Origin: Rhodobacter sp.
Lineage (GTDB): Bacteria; Pseudomonadota; Alphaproteobacteria; Rhodobacterales; Rhodobacteraceae
NCBI GenBank assembly: GCA_030065095.1
Contig: JASJDP010000008.1
Coordinates: 62,001-126,000 of the forward strand
Length of the DNA: 64,000 bases
Direction of reading: 5' to 3'
Below, in pieces: positions 27,779 through 36,233 of the stretch. A program made the position numbers and the translations under genes. Numbering within the stretch: the first letter of the stretch is position 1; each line of letters begins with the position of its first letter. Below the pieces are notes generated by a model that searched no databases, was not told the DNA's origin, and worked only from the letters and a program-made list of their open reading frames with translations.

Positions 27779-28785
27779 CGGGCCGCCGGGCGGGCGCTTG
27801 TCCCGGACCGTGTCCGGGACGTCGCCCCGCCCGCCGTCCCGAGGGCCGCTTCAAGCCGATCCCGGCGGTCCGGGTGGGGCAGGCCGAGGCGCAGCCAGGT
27901 TTTCGAGTAGGGAAAGATGCGCGACCAGATTTTGTGCTGCGCGAGGCGATCCTGCCAGGCTGCGGCGTCGTCGACCCGATAGAGGCGGAAAAGCGGCGTT
28001 CCACCGACGGCCTGGGCGCCGGCGCGGATCATCGCGCGGTCAAGCCGGTCGGCGTCTTGTGCCAGGCGTTCGCGTGTGGCGTCGGCCCAGTCGGCGTCGG
28101 ACAGAGCGGCGGCGCCGATGGCGAGCGCCGGTCCCGACACCGGCCAGGGACCGAGCCAGCCGCGTATCCGGCCGACCGGTGCGGGATCGCCGATCAGGAA
28201 CCCCAGCCGCAGGCCCGCAAGCCCCCAGAACTTGCCGAAGCTCTTGAGGATCAGGGTGTTGCCGCCGGCGCGAGCCGTGAAACTGTTGCTGGGCGCAATG
28301 TCGCAGAAGCTTTCGTCGACGATCAGAAGCCGATGATCCCCTGCGCCGTCCCACAGGGCGCCGGTGGGGTTGTTGGGGTGCACGACGACACGGGCGTCCG
28401 CCGTGCGGCCGCTGTGGCCCTCGACGATGCGCCAGCCATTGGCATCGAAGGCGGCGGCGTGTTCGTTGTAGGTCGGCGGATCGATACGCACGGAGCCGGG
28501 CGGCGCCAGGCGCGGCAACTGAGCGATCAGACTGGACGCACCGGGCGCGGCAAGGATCCCGGCGCTGGCCGGCACCTGCCAGAACCTGCGGGCAGCGGCC
28601 AGCAAGGTCCGTTCGGCCTCGGCATCCGGCAGGGCGGACAGGGCATCGCCGGGCAGGTCGCCTACGGGGTAAGGCACCGGGTTGATCCCGGTGGACAGGT
28701 CCAGCCAGTCCGCGCGGGTGCCGCCATAGCGGCTGATCGCGGCGTCGAGACCGCCGCCATGATCGCGCTTTGGCGCCTGGGTCAT
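27775..28785 (-). CDS. cobC: CobC-type PLP enzyme (threonine-phosphate decarboxylase)
   Basis: 336-residue class-I PLP protein of cobalamin synthesis, expected to make the aminopropanol phosphate linker. It has WLDLSTGINP near the N-terminus, HPNNPTG, VDESFCD and the PLP-lysine segment LILKSFGKFWGLAGLRLG. The start at 28785 overlaps the DUF1636 gene by ATGA. The last ~20 codons (SRTRSGTSARP...) come from a palindromic repeat shared with the 3' end of cobJ and are not typical of the family, so the native C-terminus was probably extended. Confidence 0.9.
   Translation of the reverse strand: MTQAPKRDHGGGLDAAISRYGGTRADWLDLSTGINPVPYPVGDLPGDALSALPDAEAERTLLAAARRFWQVPASAGILAAPGASSLIAQLPRLAPPGSVRIDPPTYNEHAAAFDANGWRIVEGHSGRTADARVVVHPNNPTGALWDGAGDHRLLIVDESFCDIAPSNSFTARAGGNTLILKSFGKFWGLAGLRLGFLIGDPAPVGRIRGWLGPWPVSGPALAIGAAALSDADWADATRERLAQDADRLDRAMIRAGAQAVGGTPLFRLYRVDDAAAWQDRLAQHKIWSRIFPYSKTWLRLGLPHPDRRDRLEAALGTAGGATSRTRSGTSARPAAR
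27796..27841. repeat. 46-bp palindromic repeat, copy 1 (inside the cobC 3' end)
   Basis: GTCCCGGAC-CGT-GTCCGGGAC forms a perfect hairpin, followed by GTCGCCCCGCCCGCCGTCCCG. The same 46-bp unit with about five changes lies at 38040-38085 in the 3' end of cobJ, in the same orientation on the plus strand. The two genes run in opposite directions, so different strands of the repeat are translated. Confidence 0.75.
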
Positions 28786-29156
28786 TCTTCCGTGGGCAAG
28801 GGGGGGTGGCGGGTGACGAAATGGCCTTTCACGCCGTCGGGCCATTGCCGGTAGGGCACCTGGCCGGTGTCGCTGGCCGCGTGCAGCTTCGCATAGGTCG
28901 CGATGGCTGCGGCCGCGGTCTCGTCCGGTGTGAAATCGCCCAGCGTGTAGCAAAGCTTGCCCGCTGCCTGGATCGCCACGTTGCAGCCCTTGCCACAGCC
29001 CATCAGACAGGATTGCCGCCGGGTCCGGACCGTGCCGGCCCCGTCAACCTGCGCCTCGACCAGCGCTGCGAGGCGTTCGCCGTCGGTCAGGTCCATTGCG
29101 CCGTTTTCCCAGCCTTCGCGCTTGCAGGTGTCGCAGATGGTGATCCAGGTGCTCAT
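28782..29156 (-). CDS. DUF1636 family Cys-rich protein (cobalamin neighbourhood)
   Basis: 124 residues: STWITICDTCKREGWE at the N-terminus (CxxC near residues 8-11) and CLMGCGKGCNV (three Cys) in the middle, similar to thioredoxin-like [2Fe-2S] ferredoxins. DUF1636 genes are commonly found beside cobalamin genes. A redox or metal-handling role is an inference. The ATG at 29156 has a GGAG Shine-Dalgarno; an ATG 12 codons upstream is less likely. It is the first gene of DUF1636-cobC-cobD, coupled by ATGA overlaps. Confidence 0.85.
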   Translation of the reverse strand: MSTWITICDTCKREGWENGAMDLTDGERLAALVEAQVDGAGTVRTRRQSCLMGCGKGCNVAIQAAGKLCYTLGDFTPDETAAAAIATYAKLHAASDTGQVPYRQWPDGVKGHFVTRHPPLPTEE

Positions 29157-29330
29157 CGGCTGCTCCGTTGGGTTGCGCGCCATCAACAGCATTGCACGGC
29201 GATACGCAAGAGACTGCCTGAGTTAACGAAAGTGATCCGCACATTAACGCGCTGTTAGGTATTTCGTACGAATTTGGGACAGAGCAAGCTGGGCAGGGTC
29301 CGCCGGGTCGGACCCATGGCCGGAGGGAAT

Positions 29331-29693
29331 ATGCGGATATTGATCGTGGAAAGCGACGCCGCGTTGGCGCGAATCTGGCGCAGGCATCTTGAGCGTCAGG
29401 GGGCAGAGGTGTCTGTGACCCAGTCCGAGGCCGAGGCTGTCGCGGCGCTCGACGGCGCATCCGTGGATATCATCGTTCTGGATCTGGTCCTCGACGGCGG
29501 CGGCGCCTTTGCGGTGGCGGACGTGGCGCGCTACCGGCATCCGGCGGCGCGGGTGATCTTTGTCACCAACACCACCTTTTTCTCGGACGGCTCGATCTTT
29601 CACTACATACCGAATGCCTGCGCGTTCCTTCCGACGGCGACACCGCCCGAGGATCTGGCCGCAGTGATCGACCACTACAGCGTGGGGCAATAG
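29331..29693 (+). CDS. single-domain response-regulator receiver protein, atypical
   Basis: 120 residues, a receiver (CheY-like) fold with no output domain. MRILIVESD gives the acidic pocket (Glu7/Asp9) and IIVLDLVL the likely phospho-acceptor Asp near residue 51; VTNTTFF carries the Thr switch. The conserved Lys after the fifth strand is missing, with FLPTATPPEDL where K-P is expected, so phosphorylation may be altered or absent. The ATG has a GGAGGG Shine-Dalgarno. It is divergent from the DUF1636-cobC-cobD operon; no histidine kinase is nearby. Confidence 0.8.
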   Translation: MRILIVESDAALARIWRRHLERQGAEVSVTQSEAEAVAALDGASVDIIVLDLVLDGGGAFAVADVARYRHPAARVIFVTNTTFFSDGSIFHYIPNACAFLPTATPPEDLAAVIDHYSVGQ

Positions 29694-29807
29694 AGCGCGC
29701 CATCGGCAGGAAGGCGCTTGCGGGGGTGAACCGGCGGAACGCGTTGGCTTGCGGCTGGTCTGGCCGGGGTCGCGTCCGAATAGGTGGAGCGCGGCGAGCG
29801 TTGCTGG

Positions 29808-30060
29808 AACGGCTTTCGACCGTTTCTGGCCTGAAGCGGACATGGTCTAATTAGCGCAAAGCCTCGCCATCGCCGACCCGCGGGGAGGCGAACCAAACCT
29901 CTGAACGGCTCGATTTATCCTGGCAAAGTCCGAACGACCAGAACGCGATACGCGACGCCAGCAAATCGCCTCCCCTTCGGGGCGGGTCGGCGATGGCGCG
30001 GCGGGGCTACGCCCCTTGATTCCGCGCCTGAATGCAGATTGTGAACGTCCGCTCCAGGCC
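29808..30060 (+). repeat. dispersed intergenic element, copy C (most complete)
   Basis: The core runs 29865-29998: left arm CGCCATCGCCGACCCG with GGGGAGGCGA, a ~75-bp interior, and the mirrored right arm containing CCCCTTCGGGG. A tail GCGCCTGAATGCAGATTG follows and ends in GTCCGCTCCAGGCC (30047-30060). Upstream, TTCTGGCCTGAAGCGGAC (29823-29840) is an inverted copy of that end, so copy C looks flanked by inverted outer modules. It occupies most of the 404-bp gap between the receiver gene and the hydroquinone reductase gene. Confidence 0.8.
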
Positions 30061-30097
30061 GAAATATGCCCCGGCTCGACCCACACCGTATCGCGTT

Positions 30098-31081
30098 CTA
30101 CCTCATCGCGCCTCGCCCATGAGGCGCATCCCAGTCGAGGACCGGGTTGATCGGTACGATCCTGTGCGGATTGATGCTTTCGTGGCTGTAGTGATAGTGG
30201 CGCACGATGTGGTCGAGATTGATCGTCTCCGCGATCCCGGGCCATTGGTACAATTCTCGCGCGTAGGCCCAAAGGTTCGGATAGTCGACGACCCGCCGCC
30301 GGTTGCACTTGAAGTGAAGGTGATAGACCGAATCGAACCGAACCAGCGTCGGGAACAGGCGCCAGTCGGCCTCGGTGATCCGGTCGCCCATCAGATAGCG
30401 GTTCTCCGACAGCCGTTGCTCCAACCAGTCCAGCGTCTCGAACAGCGGGTAGACCGCGGCTTCGTAATGCGCCTGCGTCTGCGCGAATCCGGACTTGTAG
30501 ACACCGTTGTTGAGCGTGTCGTAGATGCGCGCATTGACCGCCTCGATACCGTCGCGCAGGTCCTCGGGCCAGAAGTCCAGGTTGTTGCCGGTCAATCCGT
30601 CGAAGGCTGAATTGAACATTCGGATGATTTCCGACGATTCGTTCGAGACGATGGTCTCGCGCTCCTTGTCCCAAAGGATCGGCACGGTGACCCGTCCGGA
30701 TACCTGGGGATCGGCCTTGGTATAAACCTGATGCGCGAAGTCGAGCCCGTAGAGCGTGTCGCCGGTGGCGCCGGGGCAGTCGCTGCCGAAATGCCACCCG
30801 TCGTCCAGCATGTCGGGATGCGACACCGACACGCCCATGTGATCGGTCAGGCCCTTCAGCGCCCGAAAGATCAGCGTCCGGTGCGCCCACGGACAGGCGT
30901 AGGAGACGTATAGATGGTACCGCCCGCTTTCGGCCTTGAACCCGCCCCCGCCCGAGGGTCCGGCACTGCCGTCCGGCGTAATCCAGTTGCGGAACCCGGC
31001 CGTGGAGCGGACAAATTTTCCGCCGGTCTGCGACGTGTTGAGCGATTGCGCCTGCCAGGCGCCGTTGACGAGCTGTCCCAT
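30098..31081 (-). CDS. glutathionyl-hydroquinone reductase (Xi-class glutathione transferase)
   Basis: 327 residues. The active-site motif CPWAHR near residue 60 (Cys nucleophile) and an extended N-terminus are hallmarks of the YqjG/ECM4 Xi class, which reductively removes glutathione from glutathionyl-hydroquinones. The C-terminal helical GST domain (NRYLMGDRITEADWRLFPTL, seen in parts) is complete. The ATG at 31081 has a perfect AGGAGG Shine-Dalgarno; the frame is open upstream but the residues are not protein-like. Single gene, cytosolic. Confidence 0.93.
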   Translation of the reverse strand: MGQLVNGAWQAQSLNTSQTGGKFVRSTAGFRNWITPDGSAGPSGGGGFKAESGRYHLYVSYACPWAHRTLIFRALKGLTDHMGVSVSHPDMLDDGWHFGSDCPGATGDTLYGLDFAHQVYTKADPQVSGRVTVPILWDKERETIVSNESSEIIRMFNSAFDGLTGNNLDFWPEDLRDGIEAVNARIYDTLNNGVYKSGFAQTQAHYEAAVYPLFETLDWLEQRLSENRYLMGDRITEADWRLFPTLVRFDSVYHLHFKCNRRRVVDYPNLWAYARELYQWPGIAETINLDHIVRHYHYSHESINPHRIVPINPVLDWDAPHGRGAMR

Positions 31082-31502
31082 GAAATCCTCCTGGTTCGCT
31101 TCCAAGGATAGTCGCGAAACCCGATGGGAACACCCACGCAAAGGCACAACGGATCTGCCGATTTGCACACGGCATCGCTGAAATCTGGCGGCGAACGCCG
31201 TTGAAGCTTGCGCTGCCCGGGCCCGCCGCCCTCCGCGCCGGTGCCGGCGCGGACCGCATGGCGGGTTGTTGAAACCCTCCTGCATGGCCGGGCCGCCAGC
31301 GTCGCAATCCTACCGGAATCGGGCGCGAATCCGTTTGCGCGCGGCGGTGCGGGTTCCTATACCGGCGCCAGACGAAGCCCCGCGCGGGGCCGGAAAGGGG
31401 GCTGCCCGGGATCGACCCAGACCGGGGATCGAAGGGCAGCGTCGTCGGCACGCATCTGCCTGCCTTTTCGGGCCGCCTCGGGACGAAATGACAGGGACCG
31501 AG
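31082..31502 (+). other. 421-bp intergenic region upstream of cbiX with several hairpins
   Basis: No gene is recognised here. Strong inverted repeats lie at 31233-31252 (CCGCGCCGG-TG-CCGGCGCGG), 31377-31390 (GCCCCGCGCGGGGC) and 31401-31440 (GCTGCCC...GGGCAGC), all on the cbiX side. I looked for a cobalamin riboswitch (the B12 box and the GGUG...CCCCGC core) and did not find a convincing match. The region must hold the promoters of the divergent hydroquinone reductase and cbiX genes. Confidence 0.4.
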
Positions 31503-32735
31503 ATGACCAAGACCGGTGTGATGATCTGCGGGCACGGCTCGCGTGCCCAAGCGGCGGTGGATGAATTCGCCCTGCTGGCCGAAAAGCTGCCCGATTATCT
31601 GCCGGACGACTGGATCACCGATTACGGCTATCTGGAATTCGCCAACCCGGTGATCCGCGACGGTCTGGACCGGCTGCGCGAGGCCGGCTGCAGCCGGATT
31701 CTGGCCGTGCCCGGCATGCTGTTTGCCGCGATGCACGCCAAGAACGACATTCCCACGGTGCTGAACACCTATGCCGCCAAACACGGGATCGAGGTGTCCT
31801 ATGGCCGCGAGCTGGGGGTCGATCCCAAGATGATCGCCGCCGCCGGCGCGCGCGTGCGCGAGGCGGTGGACCGCGCCAACGCCAAATACGGCGACCTGCC
31901 GCTGCACGACACCTGCCTGGTGGTGATCGGGCGCGGCGCCTCGGACCCCGACGCCAACGCCAATGTCGCCAAGATCGCCCGCATTCTGTGGGAAGGCATG
32001 GGGTTCGGCTGGTGCGCGGTCGGCTATTCCGGCGTCACCTTTCCGCTGGTCGAACCGTGCCTCGGCCATGTGGCGCGGCTTGGCTACAAGCGCGTGATCG
32101 TCTTTCCCTACTTTCTGTTCACCGGCATCCTGATCGACCGGATCTACGGGTTCACCGACCGGGTCGCCGCCGCCCATCCCGACATCCAGTTCGTCAAGGC
32201 GGGCTATCTGAAGGACCACCCCAAGGTGCTGGAAACCTTCGCCGAGCGGGTGACCGAACAGGCAGGCGCCGTTCCGCCGCCGAATTGCGGGACCTGCCAG
32301 TACCGCACCCAGATCCTCGCCATCGAAGGACAAGAGGCGCGCCATGTCACCCCAGCCGACCGAGCCGCCATCCTGGCGGATGGGGCCGGGCACCCGGCCT
32401 TCGGCGCGGTGCCGCCGCCGACCTGCGTGATGTGCAAATACCGCGTGGCGGTTCTGGGTTTCGAAGCCGAGGTCGGCGCGGTGCAGGAAAGCCACCACCA
32501 CCATGTCGAGGGGCAGGGCGCCAGCGCACCGGGCTCGAACGTGGCCGATTGTACGCTGTGCGATGACTTCTGCACCGGCCTCTGCCGGCTTCAGGCACAG
32601 GACCATCACCACCATCATCATCACCACCACGGTCACGATCACGGCCACGATCATCCCCATCATCACCATGCGCCCTATCCCCACGCCAGCCATCCATTGG
32701 GGCCGGAAAGCGCGCGGAAATCATCGGGCGCATGA
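31503..32735 (+). CDS. cbiX: CbiX-type sirohydrochlorin cobaltochelatase with Fe-S and His-rich tail
   Basis: 410 residues. The chelatase domain begins TKTGVMICGHGSRAQAAVDEF (active-site His in GHGS) and continues to about residue 260. Then come two similar motifs, PPPNCGTCQYR and PPPTCVMCKYR, a CTLCDDFCTGLC cluster, and a tail with nine consecutive His followed by GHDHGHDHPHHHH. CbiX inserts cobalt into sirohydrochlorin; long forms with Cys motifs and a His-rich region are known. The ATG at 31503 (SD AGGGA) is preferred; 31488 is an alternative. It heads the plus-strand cob operon and overlaps the next gene by ATGA. Confidence 0.88.
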   Translation: MTKTGVMICGHGSRAQAAVDEFALLAEKLPDYLPDDWITDYGYLEFANPVIRDGLDRLREAGCSRILAVPGMLFAAMHAKNDIPTVLNTYAAKHGIEVSYGRELGVDPKMIAAAGARVREAVDRANAKYGDLPLHDTCLVVIGRGASDPDANANVAKIARILWEGMGFGWCAVGYSGVTFPLVEPCLGHVARLGYKRVIVFPYFLFTGILIDRIYGFTDRVAAAHPDIQFVKAGYLKDHPKVLETFAERVTEQAGAVPPPNCGTCQYRTQILAIEGQEARHVTPADRAAILADGAGHPAFGAVPPPTCVMCKYRVAVLGFEAEVGAVQESHHHHVEGQGASAPGSNVADCTLCDDFCTGLCRLQAQDHHHHHHHHHGHDHGHDHPHHHHAPYPHASHPLGPESARKSSGA

Positions 32736-33631
32736 CCGGCGCACGGCTCTTCGACACGATCGTCGTCGTCGATTGGTCCGCGCGGTCCAGACCGTCGCCC
32801 GAGCGTCCCACCAGGGACGCGATCTTCTGGTGCACCGTGTCGCTTGGCGAAGTGCAACCGGTCGCGTATGCGCGCACTCGGTCCGAGGCGCGACGGCGCC
32901 TCAGCGCTCTGATCCGCGACGAACGCCGGCAGGACCGGCGGGTGCTGCTGGGGTTCGATTTCCCGTTCGGCTACCCTGCGGGCGTAGCCGAAACACTGAC
33001 CGGGCAGCCCAGCGGGCTCGCGCTCTGGGCGTGGCTGGCCGAACGGATCGAGGACGGCTGCGACAACGCTAACAACCGCTATGCCGTGGCCTCTCAGATC
33101 AACCGCCACTACCCCGGCCTCGGTCCGGCCTGGGGCCGTCCCGCGGCCTGGGCATTCCCGGACATTCCAACGCGCGCCTCGTCGCGCCACGGGTCCCATC
33201 CGCCGGAACGGCGGCTGGCCGATGGCCGCGCCAAGGGGGCCAAGACCGTCTGGCAGCTGGCCTATGCGGGATCTGTGGGCAGCCAGGTGCTGTTGGGGCT
33301 TCCCACCTTGCTGACCCTTCGCGCCCTGACGGGCGCGGCCGTTTGGCCCTTTGACACCGGCCTTGCCGCACCGAACCACCCGCTGGTCATCGCCGAGGTC
33401 TATCCCTCGCTTCTGCAGCGCCAGGCGCATGCCGACCGTGCCGCCGATGAGCCGCTCGACGCCGCACAGGTCCGCGTCAACGCCCGCGCGCTTGCCCGCC
33501 TCGACGCCGTCGGCGCGCTGAGCCCTCTCTTCGCCGCCGATCTTTCGCGGAAAGACCGTGACACAGTCGAGCGTGAGGAGGCGTGGATCCTCGGCCTTGG
33601 CCACGAGGACAGGCTGAGGGCCGCCGCATGA
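32732..33631 (+). CDS. DUF429-like protein of the cobalamin cluster, function unknown
   Basis: 299 residues beginning with FDTIVVVDWSARS, an RNase-H-like first strand, and containing LLGFDFPFGYPAG. A Gln-Leu-Ala-Tyr/Gly-rich middle and an EVYPSLL segment follow. Similar proteins accompany cob genes in Rhodobacteraceae and are sometimes labelled as molybdopterin-guanine-dinucleotide synthesis, a label I cannot support from sequence. It overlaps cbiX (ATGA) and cobH (ATGA), so it is translated with them. Confidence 0.7.
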   Translation: MTGARLFDTIVVVDWSARSRPSPERPTRDAIFWCTVSLGEVQPVAYARTRSEARRRLSALIRDERRQDRRVLLGFDFPFGYPAGVAETLTGQPSGLALWAWLAERIEDGCDNANNRYAVASQINRHYPGLGPAWGRPAAWAFPDIPTRASSRHGSHPPERRLADGRAKGAKTVWQLAYAGSVGSQVLLGLPTLLTLRALTGAAVWPFDTGLAAPNHPLVIAEVYPSLLQRQAHADRAADEPLDAAQVRVNARALARLDAVGALSPLFAADLSRKDRDTVEREEAWILGLGHEDRLRAAA

Positions 33632-34266
33632 GACCCTATTTGCGCGACCCCGCGGCGATCTACGCCGAAAGCTTCGCCACCGTCCGGCGCGAGGCGCGGC
33701 TCGACCGGTTCGACCCGTTGATGGCGCAGGTTGCCACCCGCGTCATCCACGCCTGCGGCATGGTCGAGATCGCCGACCGGCTGGCCGTCTCGCCGGGATT
33801 GAGCGCGGTGGCGTCTTCGGCACTGGCAGGCGGCGCGCCGGTGCTGTGCGATTGCGAGATGGTTGCCGCAGGGGTCATTCGCCGACACCTGCCGGCCGGA
33901 AACGAGGTTTTGGTGACGCTCAACGACCCGGCCGTAGCGGCGCTTGCGGACGGCTTGCAAACCACCCGCTCCGCCGCCGCGGTCGAGCTTTGGCGAGACC
34001 GCCTTGGCGGTGCTGTCGTCGCCATCGGCAATGCGCCGACGGCGCTTTTCCATCTACTTGAGCGGCTGGATGCCGGATGGCCCAAACCGGCGGCGGTTCT
34101 GGCCTTTCCGGTAGGATTTGTCGGTGCGGCCGAATCGAAGGCCGAATTGGCCGCCAATCCGCGCGGTTGCGAGTTCCTGACCCTGCGCGGCCGGCGGGGG
34201 GGCTCGGCCATGGCATCGGCCGCCCTCAATGCGCTGGCCGCCGGTCTGCCGGAGGATGCCAGATGA
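33628..34266 (+). CDS. cobH: precorrin-8X methylmutase
   Basis: 212-residue enzyme that moves a methyl group from C11 to C12 to make hydrogenobyrinic acid (or the cobalt form, CbiC). Motifs: TRVIHACGMVEIAD, with the catalytic His, LCDCEMVAAGV and IGNAPTALFHL, then PVGFVGAAESK. The ATG at 33628 overlaps the previous stop. Length is normal. Confidence 0.94.
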   Translation: MRPYLRDPAAIYAESFATVRREARLDRFDPLMAQVATRVIHACGMVEIADRLAVSPGLSAVASSALAGGAPVLCDCEMVAAGVIRRHLPAGNEVLVTLNDPAVAALADGLQTTRSAAAVELWRDRLGGAVVAIGNAPTALFHLLERLDAGWPKPAAVLAFPVGFVGAAESKAELAANPRGCEFLTLRGRRGGSAMASAALNALAAGLPEDAR

Positions 34267-34332
34267 GCCCACGCGAGTCTGATCGAAGGCCGATGGTAAT
34301 CCGATGTGTTTCATACAGAGGGATCCGGGCTG

Positions 34333-35535
34333 ATGGCTGACCCCTGGCTGCACATCGTCGGCATCGGCGAGGACGGTCTGACGGGTCTTTCCCCCGCCAC
34401 CCGTGCCGTGGTCGAAGCTGCCGAGATCATTGTCGGCGGCGACCGCCACCATGGCCTTGCGGCTGCGGTTTCGGCGCAGCGCGTGGCTTGGCCGCATCCG
34501 TTCGACGCCCTGATCGGATACCTGCAGTCGGTGCGGACCCGCCGTGTTGTGGTGCTCGCCACCGGCGACCCGCTTTGGTACTCGGTCGGTGCCAAGATCG
34601 GGCGCGTCATCGATCCCGGCGAAATCGTCTACCACCCGCAACTCTCTGCCTTTCAGCTCGCCGCGGCACGTATGGGCTGGTCGTTGGCGGATGTCGAAAC
34701 GCTCACCGTGCACGGCCGTCCGGTCGAACAGATGATCGCGTTTATCCAGCCGGATCAAAAGCTTCTGATCCTGACGACTGGAGCAGAGACGCCGGCCCAG
34801 ATCGCCGGCTTCCTGACGGATCGCGGCTTTGGCGCCTCGCGCATGACGGTCCTCGCGGCGATGGGGGGCGACCGGGAACAACGGTTCGATGGCGTCGCAG
34901 ACAGCTGGGACCAGACAGTTCCCGCCTTCAACACCCTGGCCGTCGAATGCCTTGCCGCGCCCGATGCCGCGCTGCTGCCGCGGGTCCCGGGGATTTCCGA
35001 CGACCTGTTCCGCCACGACGGCACCATGACGAAACAGGAGGTCAGGGCAGTCACCGTCGCCAAGCTGATGCCGATGCGCGGCGCGCTGTTGTGGGATATC
35101 GGCACGGGCTGCGGGTCCGTCGCCGTCGAGTGGATGCGCGCCGCCCGCTATGCCCGCGCCATCGGCATCGAACCGCGCCCCGACCGCCGCGCGATGGCGG
35201 CGGCGAACGCGCTGGCGCTCGGCACTCCGAAGCTGCAGCTTATCGACGGGCAGGCTCCGTCCGCGCTGGACGGGCTGGAACCGCCGGATGCGGTGTTCAT
35301 CGGCGGCGGGCTGTCGGATGCAGTCTTCGACGCCGCCTGGACCGCGTTGCGGCCCTTGGGGCGGCTGGTGGCGAATGCCGTAACGCTGGAAAGCGAGGCG
35401 CAGCTTCTGGCGCTGCACAAGCGCCATGGCGGGCAACTGACGAAGCTTTCGGTCAACCGCGCCGAACCGGTGGGGGGGCTGACCGGCTGGCGCCCGCTGA
35501 TGCCGGTGACCCAATGGAGCCTGATCAAGCGATGA
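34333..35535 (+). CDS. cobL: precorrin-6Y C5,15-methyltransferase (decarboxylating), CbiET fusion form
   Basis: 400 residues: an N-terminal tetrapyrrole methylase domain (CbiE part, WLHIVGIGEDGLTGL at the start, VVVLATGDPLWYSVG) and a C-terminal CbiT-like SAM methyltransferase (LLWDIGTGCGSVAVEWMR). It methylates C5 and C15 and decarboxylates. I chose MADPWLHIVG at 34333 rather than the ATG nine codons upstream, because the upstream residues are not family-like. The 66-base gap after cobH is the largest inside this operon. Confidence 0.94.
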   Translation: MADPWLHIVGIGEDGLTGLSPATRAVVEAAEIIVGGDRHHGLAAAVSAQRVAWPHPFDALIGYLQSVRTRRVVVLATGDPLWYSVGAKIGRVIDPGEIVYHPQLSAFQLAAARMGWSLADVETLTVHGRPVEQMIAFIQPDQKLLILTTGAETPAQIAGFLTDRGFGASRMTVLAAMGGDREQRFDGVADSWDQTVPAFNTLAVECLAAPDAALLPRVPGISDDLFRHDGTMTKQEVRAVTVAKLMPMRGALLWDIGTGCGSVAVEWMRAARYARAIGIEPRPDRRAMAAANALALGTPKLQLIDGQAPSALDGLEPPDAVFIGGGLSDAVFDAAWTALRPLGRLVANAVTLESEAQLLALHKRHGGQLTKLSVNRAEPVGGLTGWRPLMPVTQWSLIKR

Positions 35536-36233
35536 CCGGAAAGCTTTACGGGGTCGGCCTTGGGCCGGGCGATCCGGATTTGATCACGCTGAAGGCCGCC
35601 CGGCTGATCCGCGAGGCCGGCGTCGTGGCCTATCCGGCACTGGCCGGCAGCGCCAGCTTCGCCCGGTCGATCGCGTCGGACCTGATCTCTGATCAGGCCC
35701 GCGAGATCGTCATCGACGTGCCGATGTCCCTGGTCCGGGAACCGGCGCAACGGGCCTATGACGAGGGTGCGAGGCGGATTGCTGAAGCGCTGGAGACTGG
35801 CTCGGATGTCGTCTGCCTTTGCGAGGGTGATCCGTTCTTTTACGGGTCGTTCATGTATCTTCACGCACGGCTGGCCGAACGTTTCGAGACCGAGGTTGTG
35901 CCGGGCGTGCCCTCGCTGACGGCCTGTGCGGCGCGGGCCGGGCAACCCTTGGCGGCGCGGAACGAACGGGTGACGGTGCTGCCGGGGCCGCTGCCCGAGG
36001 ACGAACTGACGCGGCGGATCGAAGGGGCCGAATCGGTGGCGATCCTGAAAGTCGGCCGGCATTTGCCGAAGTTGCGCGCGGTGATCGGGCGGCTGGGATT
36101 GGCCGACCGGGCGATCTATGTGGAACGGGCGACCCTGGCGGAAGAACGGATCTGCAAGCTGGCAGACGCGCCCGATGCCGCCCCTTATTTCTCGATGATC
36201 CTGGTGGCGAAGGGGGCGGATCCATGGCTGTAG
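35532..36233 (+). CDS. cobI: precorrin-2 C20-methyltransferase
   Basis: 233-residue SAM-dependent methylase: KLYGVGLGPGDPDLITLKA at the N-terminus, CLCEGDPFFYGSF in the middle and VVPGVPSLTACAAR. It methylates C20 of precorrin-2. The ATG at 35532 overlaps the cobL stop by ATGA. The length is at the short end for the family but all motifs are present. Confidence 0.94.
   Translation: MTGKLYGVGLGPGDPDLITLKAARLIREAGVVAYPALAGSASFARSIASDLISDQAREIVIDVPMSLVREPAQRAYDEGARRIAEALETGSDVVCLCEGDPFFYGSFMYLHARLAERFETEVVPGVPSLTACAARAGQPLAARNERVTVLPGPLPEDELTRRIEGAESVAILKVGRHLPKLRAVIGRLGLADRAIYVERATLAEERICKLADAPDAAPYFSMILVAKGADPWL

Noticed and set aside
31082-31502. Cobalamin riboswitch before cbiX
   Set aside because: I looked for the B12 box and the conserved core on both strands and found no convincing match; hairpins alone are not enough.
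30098-32693. Long minus-strand frame (about 948 codons) overlapping cbiX and the hydroquinone reductase gene
   Set aside because: The translated sequence has no family features, while the other frames encode clear CbiX and Xi-class transferase proteins.
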